Part shown: positions 5,832 through 8,604 of the stretch, piece by piece
Position numbering within the stretch: the stretch's first letter is position 1
How the letters are laid out: each line of letters opens with the position of its first letter
Assembly: GCA_934643765.1 (NCBI GenBank)
Contig: CAKUCT010000072.1
Coordinates: 1-8,604 of the forward strand
Direction of reading: 5' to 3'
Origin: an uncultured Oscillospiraceae bacterium
GTDB lineage: Bacteria; Bacillota; Clostridia; Oscillospirales; Oscillospiraceae
Length of the DNA: 8,604 nucleotides
The notes under the pieces: generated by a model
Told to the model about the DNA's origin: nothing
The model's input: only the letters and a program-made list of their open reading frames with translations
The model's database searches: none
Made by a program: the position numbers and the translations under genes

Positions 5832-6209
5832 TCAGATGTTTGCGATCAGTTCAATTTCAACCTTCGCGTCCTTCGGCAGCCGCGCGACCTGCACAGCCGA
5901 GCGCGCCGGGCAGGCGCCCTCCGGGAAGAACTCGGCATAGACCGCGTTCATGGCGGAGAAGTCATTCATATCAGCCAGGAAAACGGTCGTTTTGACGACG
6001 TCCGCCATGCTGCCGCCGGCGGCTTCCACGATGGCCTTGCCGTTGGTCAGCGACTGGCGCGTCTGCGCGGAGACGTCCTCAGGCATCGCGCCGGTGGACG
6101 GGTTGATGGGCAGCTGGCCGGAGACGAAGAGCAGGGAACCGGCCTTTGTGGCCTGGGAATACGGGCCGATGGCGCCGGGAGCGTTCGTTGTAGCAATGAC
6201 CTGTTTCAT
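5832..6209 (-). CDS. ridA: RidA family reactive intermediate (enamine/imine) deaminase
   Basis: 125 residues, the usual RidA/YjgF/UK114 length. The family hydrolyses reactive enamines/imines such as 2-aminoacrylate, released by PLP enzymes acting on serine, cysteine or threonine, to ketoacids and ammonia in the cytoplasm as a homotrimer. Visible signatures are GPYSQA (15-20), LLFVSGQLP (26-34), DVVKTTVFLADM (70-81), the key arginine in PARSAVQVARLP (R103) and the partner glutamate E118 in KVEIE. The cysteine found two places after that arginine in E. coli RidA is alanine here; it is not essential for the deaminase. The start is fixed by AGGAGGAT about 7 bases upstream. It is the third gene of a minus-strand operon, 23 bases after the TSCPD gene. 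Confidence 0.95.
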   Translation of the reverse strand: MKQVIATTNAPGAIGPYSQATKAGSLLFVSGQLPINPSTGAMPEDVSAQTRQSLTNGKAIVEAAGGSMADVVKTTVFLADMNDFSAMNAVYAEFFPEGACPARSAVQVARLPKDAKVEIELIANI

Positions 6210-6232
6210 AGATGTATCCTCCTAAATTGCAA

Positions 6233-6493
6233 TCAGTTTTTATTGGCTTCCTGCATGGCAAGCGTGATGGCGGTTGCCAGCTGGTCGGGACATGATGTCG
6301 GCTTATAGCCGCAGTGGATGCCCTGCAGGCGGGAGACGACCTCTTCAGCGGGCATGCCCTCGACAAGCTTGCCGATGCCCTGGAGATTGCCGTTGCAGCC
6401 GCCGATGAACTCGACGTTTGTAAGCTTACCGTCTTCAATGTCCAGCAGAATCCGGCTGGAGCAGGTGCCTTTGGTTTTGTATTCGTAGTGCAT
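6233..6493 (-). CDS. TSCPD domain protein (TIGR03905 type)
   Basis: 86 residues from the ATG at 6493, preceded by an AAAGGAAA-type ribosome site. A longer frame from 6568 would overlap the upstream gene and has no matching homologous sequence, so the shorter start is chosen. Cysteines at 11, 33, 61 and 68 lie in KGTCSS, GGCNGN and HCGYKPTSCPD, which includes the name-giving TSCPD motif. The same domain is found at the C-terminus of B12-dependent ribonucleotide reductases, and short stand-alone versions are common in Clostridia. The four cysteines suggest metal binding, but the function is unknown. It sits between ybaK (32-base gap) and ridA (23-base gap) and is very likely co-transcribed with both. 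Confidence 0.9.
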   Translation of the reverse strand: MHYEYKTKGTCSSRILLDIEDGKLTNVEFIGGCNGNLQGIGKLVEGMPAEEVVSRLQGIHCGYKPTSCPDQLATAITLAMQEANKN

Positions 6494-6525
6494 ATTGTCT
6501 TTCCTTTCGGTTTTTAGAACGTGTT

Positions 6526-6996
6526 TCATACGGTCAGATCGCAAAATTCCGCTTCCACATAGCCGCACAGCGCGTTCGGCTCGAGCAGCACCTGCGCGCC
6601 GCGCATACCGCCCGACACGCCGATCTCGTCATACAAAATGGCGGTCTCGTCGATGAACGTGGGGAAGTGCTTTTTCATGCCGATGGGGCTGCAGCCGCCG
6701 CGGATGTAGCCCGTGAGCGGCAGAAGCTCTTTGACGTGGATGAGCTCGACCTTCTTGTCGCCCGCGGCCTTCGCTGCCTTTTTGAGATCAAGCTCGCAGC
6801 ACACCGGAATGCAGAAGACCAGATAGCCGCGCTTGTCGCCCCGGGCGACGAGCGTCTTGAAGATCTGCTCGGGCGGCATGCCAATGCCTTCGGCGGCGTG
6901 CAGGCCGCTCAGATCATTTTCGTCAAAGTCATATTCCGCGGTGCGGTAGGGGATTTTTGCGGCGTCGAGAAGACGCATGACATTGGTTTTGTTCAT
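6526..6996 (-). CDS. ybaK: Cys-tRNA(Pro)/Cys-tRNA(Cys) deacylase YbaK
   Basis: 156 residues, full length for YbaK/EbsC. This trans-editing enzyme removes cysteine wrongly attached to tRNA-Pro by prolyl-tRNA synthetase. Signatures are the catalytic-site lysine K47 in IFKTLV, the FCIPVCCELDLKKAAKAAG stretch (61-79) and the conserved GYIRGGCSPIGMKK loop (96-109), with the FIDET segment after it. The start ATG at 6996 follows AAGGAGG at 7011-7005. It is the first gene of the operon ybaK - TSCPD - ridA, driven by the promoter at 7050-7078. A second member of the same superfamily starts 135 bases away in the opposite direction (7132), the two operons being arranged back to back. Confidence 0.93.
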   Translation of the reverse strand: MNKTNVMRLLDAAKIPYRTAEYDFDENDLSGLHAAEGIGMPPEQIFKTLVARGDKRGYLVFCIPVCCELDLKKAAKAAGDKKVELIHVKELLPLTGYIRGGCSPIGMKKHFPTFIDETAILYDEIGVSGGMRGAQVLLEPNALCGYVEAEFCDLTV

Positions 6997-7024
6997 GTTC
7001 GCTGCCTCCTTGCAGCAGGAATCT

Positions 7025-7041
7025 GCGGGGCGCTGCCCCGC
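7025..7041 (-). promoter_or_regulatory. GC hairpin at the 5' end of the ybaK leader
   Basis: GCGGGGC (7025-7031) and GCCCCGC (7035-7041) form a perfect 7-bp stem with a three-base loop. The minus-strand promoter at 7050-7078 predicts a transcript start near 7043, so this stem would lie within the first few bases of the mRNA. Such 5'-terminal hairpins can protect messages from 5'-end decay. On the minus strand it has no T-run, so it is not a simple terminator. Confidence 0.55.
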
Positions 7042-7049
7042 GCGGCACT

Positions 7050-7078
7050 ATTATACCCGATCGGCCGCAAACTTGCAA
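7050..7078 (-). promoter_or_regulatory. Promoter of the ybaK operon
   Basis: On the minus strand TTGCAA (7078-7073) is followed after exactly 17 bases by a perfect TATAAT (7055-7050). The start of transcription would be near 7043, giving a leader of about 45 bases that contains the GC hairpin 7025-7041 and the AAGGAGG ribosome site. The -35 hexamer is the same six base pairs used by the plus-strand promoter. Confidence 0.85.
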
Positions 7079-7101
7079 GATGTGCGTAAATCTGATATAA
7101 T
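7073..7101 (+). promoter_or_regulatory. Promoter of the ProX-like deacylase / tepA operon
   Basis: TTGCAA (7073-7078) is followed after exactly 17 bases by a perfect TATAAT (7096-7101). The predicted start near 7108 gives a short leader with GGGAGG at about 7119-7124 before the ATG at 7132. Because TTGCAA is its own reverse complement, it also serves the opposite promoter. Confidence 0.85.
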
Positions 7102-7131
7102 AACATGCCAAAAAACTTGGGAGGGCGTTTT

Positions 7132-7617
7132 ATGTCGATCGAAAAAGTCAGAAGTTATTTCCAGACGCTCGGCATCGCGGACCGGATCCGCGAGTTTGAT
7201 GTATCGAGCGCAACGGTGGACTTAGCGGCGCAGGCCGTCGGCGTGGAGGGAAAGCGCATCGCAAAGACGCTCTCGTTCCTGGTAGCAGGCAGCTGCATCC
7301 TGATTGTTGCGGCGGGCGACGCGCGCATCGACAACAAAAAATACAAGGCGCGCTTCGGCGCGAAGGCGAAGATGCTGGCGCACGACGATGTGCCGGAATA
7401 TATTGGCCACGCTGTGGGCGGCGTGTGCCCGTTTGCCGTGAAGGACGGCGTGCAGGTCTACCTGGACGAGTCGCTCAAGCGCTTTGAGACGGTTTTCCCC
7501 GCGGCCGGCAGCGCCAACAGCGCCATCGAACTGACGATTCCGGAGCTGGAGCGGTATTCTAAATTTGACGGCTGGGTGGATGTCTGCAAGGACTGGCGCG
7601 AGGACGAGCAGGGATAA
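7132..7617 (+). CDS. YbaK/ProX-type aminoacyl-tRNA deacylase homologue
   Basis: 161 residues from the ATG at 7132, chosen because GGGAGG lies 7-12 bases upstream; an in-frame ATG at 7105 would fall inside the expected transcript start region. The protein belongs to the YbaK/aminoacyl-tRNA editing superfamily: K45 in RIAKTLSFL, AGDARIDNKKYK (61-72) and the GHAVGGVCPF loop (92-101), followed by YLDESLKRFETVFPAAGS. It is most like the ProX/YbaK-related group that clears mischarged tRNA-Pro (alanine or related amino acids). The exact substrate cannot be read from sequence. It differs strongly from the neighbouring YbaK, so this is not a recent duplication. It is the first gene of a likely operon with tepA, 51 bases downstream. 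Confidence 0.88.
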   Translation: MSIEKVRSYFQTLGIADRIREFDVSSATVDLAAQAVGVEGKRIAKTLSFLVAGSCILIVAAGDARIDNKKYKARFGAKAKMLAHDDVPEYIGHAVGGVCPFAVKDGVQVYLDESLKRFETVFPAAGSANSAIELTIPELERYSKFDGWVDVCKDWREDEQG

Positions 7618-7640
7618 GCTTCCGCCAATCCGGGCATACT

Positions 7641-7661
7641 GCCTCCAAAAGCGTTGGAGGC
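7641..7661 (+). promoter_or_regulatory. Hairpin sequestering the tepA ribosome-binding site
   Basis: GCCTCCAA (7641-7648) pairs perfectly with TTGGAGGC (7654-7661) around loop AAGCG. The right arm contains the Shine-Dalgarno sequence GGAGG (7656-7660), placed 8 bases before the tepA ATG. There is no T-run after the stem, so it is unlikely to be a terminator. It may hold tepA translation low until the stem opens. Confidence 0.7.
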
Positions 7662-7668
7662 AAGGTTC

Positions 7669-8370
7669 ATGGACGAGCACAAACCGGAAAACAAGAATGA
7701 GAAAACGCAGGAGCTTCTGGAGCTCGGCGCGAGCACAACAAAGTCCAGCCGCGGCAACATTTATACGCTGACCATCATCGGCCAGATTGAGGGCCATCAG
7801 GTGCTGCCGGAGACGGTCAAGACGACAAAATATGAGCACGTGATTCCGCTGCTTGCGGCGGTGGAAGAGGCGGAGGACATTGATGCGCTGCTGCTACTGC
7901 TCAACACAGTGGGCGGCGACATTGAAGCGGGCCTTGCCATCGCGGAGATGATTGCCGGAATGAAAAAGCCGACGGTGTCTCTGGTGCTGGGCGGGGGCCA
8001 CTCGATCGGCATTCCGCTGGCGGTGTCTGCCAAGCGCGCGATCATCGCGCCCCGGGCCAGCATGACGGTGCACCCTGTGCGCACGACGGGACTCGTCGTC
8101 GGCGCGCCGCAGACGTATCATTACTTTGACCAGATTCAGGACCACATCGTCGACTTTGTGACGGAAAATTCCCGCATCAGCCGGGAAGATTTTGAGCGCT
8201 ATATGATGGCGACCGGGAACATGGCGACAGACGTTGGAACGGTGCTCTACGGCGCCGAGGCCGTGAAGTCCGGGCTGATGGACCAGCTGGGCGGCCTGTC
8301 CGACGCGCTTTCCTATCTGCACCGGCAGATTGCGCGCGGGAAAAAACGGACAAACGGCGCAAATAACTAA
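7669..8370 (+). CDS. tepA: TepA-type ClpP-family serine peptidase
   Basis: 233 residues from the ATG at 7669, 8 bases after GGAGG; an in-frame TTG at 7654 lies inside the hairpin and is unlikely. The fold is ClpP-like, with a likely triad of Ser112 in LGGGHSIGIPLAVS, His135 in SMTVHPV and Asp188 in NMATDVG; the last is assigned by position relative to ClpP and is the least certain. GGDIEAGLAIAEMI (82-95) matches the oxyanion strand region. The GGGHSIG variant separates it from ordinary ClpP and points to the TepA (YmfB) group, first described in Bacillus subtilis as a translocation-enhancing protein; the true substrate is not known. No signal peptide is seen. It lies in tandem with the deacylase gene before it and uppP after it. 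Confidence 0.88.
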   Translation: MDEHKPENKNEKTQELLELGASTTKSSRGNIYTLTIIGQIEGHQVLPETVKTTKYEHVIPLLAAVEEAEDIDALLLLLNTVGGDIEAGLAIAEMIAGMKKPTVSLVLGGGHSIGIPLAVSAKRAIIAPRASMTVHPVRTTGLVVGAPQTYHYFDQIQDHIVDFVTENSRISREDFERYMMATGNMATDVGTVLYGAEAVKSGLMDQLGGLSDALSYLHRQIARGKKRTNGANN

Positions 8371-8461
8371 AAAAGATGGAATTATTCTCCGGGGTGTGTT
8401 AATATAAATCAGTATGAGATTTTTACACGGTACACACCGTTTCAGCCTTGGAGGATTGTTT

Positions 8462-8604
8462 ATGACCTATTGGAATGCTGCTTTGCTGGGGATCGTGCAG
8501 GGACTGGCAGAGTTTCTGCCGATCTCCAGCTCCGGCCATCTGGCGGTGCTGCAAAACTTTCTCGCCATCGGCGACATGGAAAACCACATGCTCTTTGACG
8601 TGCT
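8462..8604 (+). CDS. uppP: Undecaprenyl-diphosphate phosphatase UppP/BacA (5' part)
   Basis: Only the first 47 codons are in the window; the gene runs off the right edge. The enzyme removes a phosphate from undecaprenyl diphosphate at the membrane, recycling the lipid carrier for peptidoglycan and other wall polymers. The diagnostic N-terminal motif is complete: GIVQGLAEFLPISSSGHL (10-27), with Q13 and E17 of the (E/Q)xxxE motif and H26. The start follows GGAGGA at about 8449-8454. The 91 bases after tepA contain no clear terminator, a small hairpin at 8427-8440 (ACGGT/ACCGT) and an AT-rich TTAATATAAAT that might be a weak -10 region, so uppP may be read both from tepA and from its own start. 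Confidence 0.95.
   Translation, partial: MTYWNAALLGIVQGLAEFLPISSSGHLAVLQNFLAIGDMENHMLFDV

Noticed and set aside
5261..5837. AATCAGATG direct repeat on both sides of the copy B region as a target-site duplication
   Set aside because: The left copy is about 30 bases outside the palindromic end, separated by the SLH terminator, and the right copy overlaps the ridA stop region. It is probably chance.
6494..6568. Upstream start for the TSCPD gene at 6568, giving 111 residues
   Set aside because: It would overlap the end of ybaK, and the extra 25 residues do not belong to the family. The ATG at 6493 has a ribosome site and gives the usual length.

Overview
The window looks like chromosomal DNA from a moderately GC-rich, low-oxygen gut-type Firmicute (class Clostridia, Oscillospiraceae-like). 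The grounds are strong AGGAGG ribosome sites, consensus sigma-A promoters, a TcaA/YvbJ-like zinc-ribbon membrane protein, an SLH-domain surface protein, a TepA-type ClpP homologue and a tRNA-Leu with encoded CCA. The family-level assignment is an inference from gene style, not from a marker gene.

Layout. 1-629 is non-coding apart from terminator hairpins and a short tandem repeat. 630-2279 (minus) is a zinc-ribbon, single-pass membrane protein with its own near-consensus promoter and terminator. 2364-3043 is intergenic and contains copy A (2512-2860) of a hairpin-rich repeat. tRNA-Leu(UAA) (3044-3130, minus) and a 626-residue secreted SLH protein (3376-5256, plus) are transcribed divergently. 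Copy B of the same repeat (5321-5745) follows in inverted orientation, lying between 17-base palindromes at 5300-5316 and 5808-5824. A minus-strand operon ybaK - TSCPD gene - ridA occupies 6996 down to 5832. Divergently from it run a second YbaK/ProX-type deacylase gene (7132-7617), tepA (7669-8370) and the start of uppP (8462 to the window edge).

Functional themes. The right half is quality control and envelope biology: two tRNA-editing deacylase homologues, RidA (removal of reactive enamine/imine intermediates), a TepA/ClpP-like serine peptidase and the undecaprenyl-diphosphate phosphatase. The two deacylase operons appear to share one self-complementary -35 hexamer (TTGCAA, 7073-7078), each with an exact 17-bp spacer to a perfect TATAAT, so the two promoters should compete for polymerase. 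The left half is envelope/surface biology.

The most unusual structures are: the inverted repeat pair enclosing the tRNA-Leu and the SLH gene as a self-contained cassette; the modular make-up of that repeat, with a 72-bp sub-module present in B and absent in A; the shared -35 divergent promoter; and a perfect 8-bp hairpin that buries the Shine-Dalgarno sequence of tepA. No transposase, CRISPR array or known defence system is visible.
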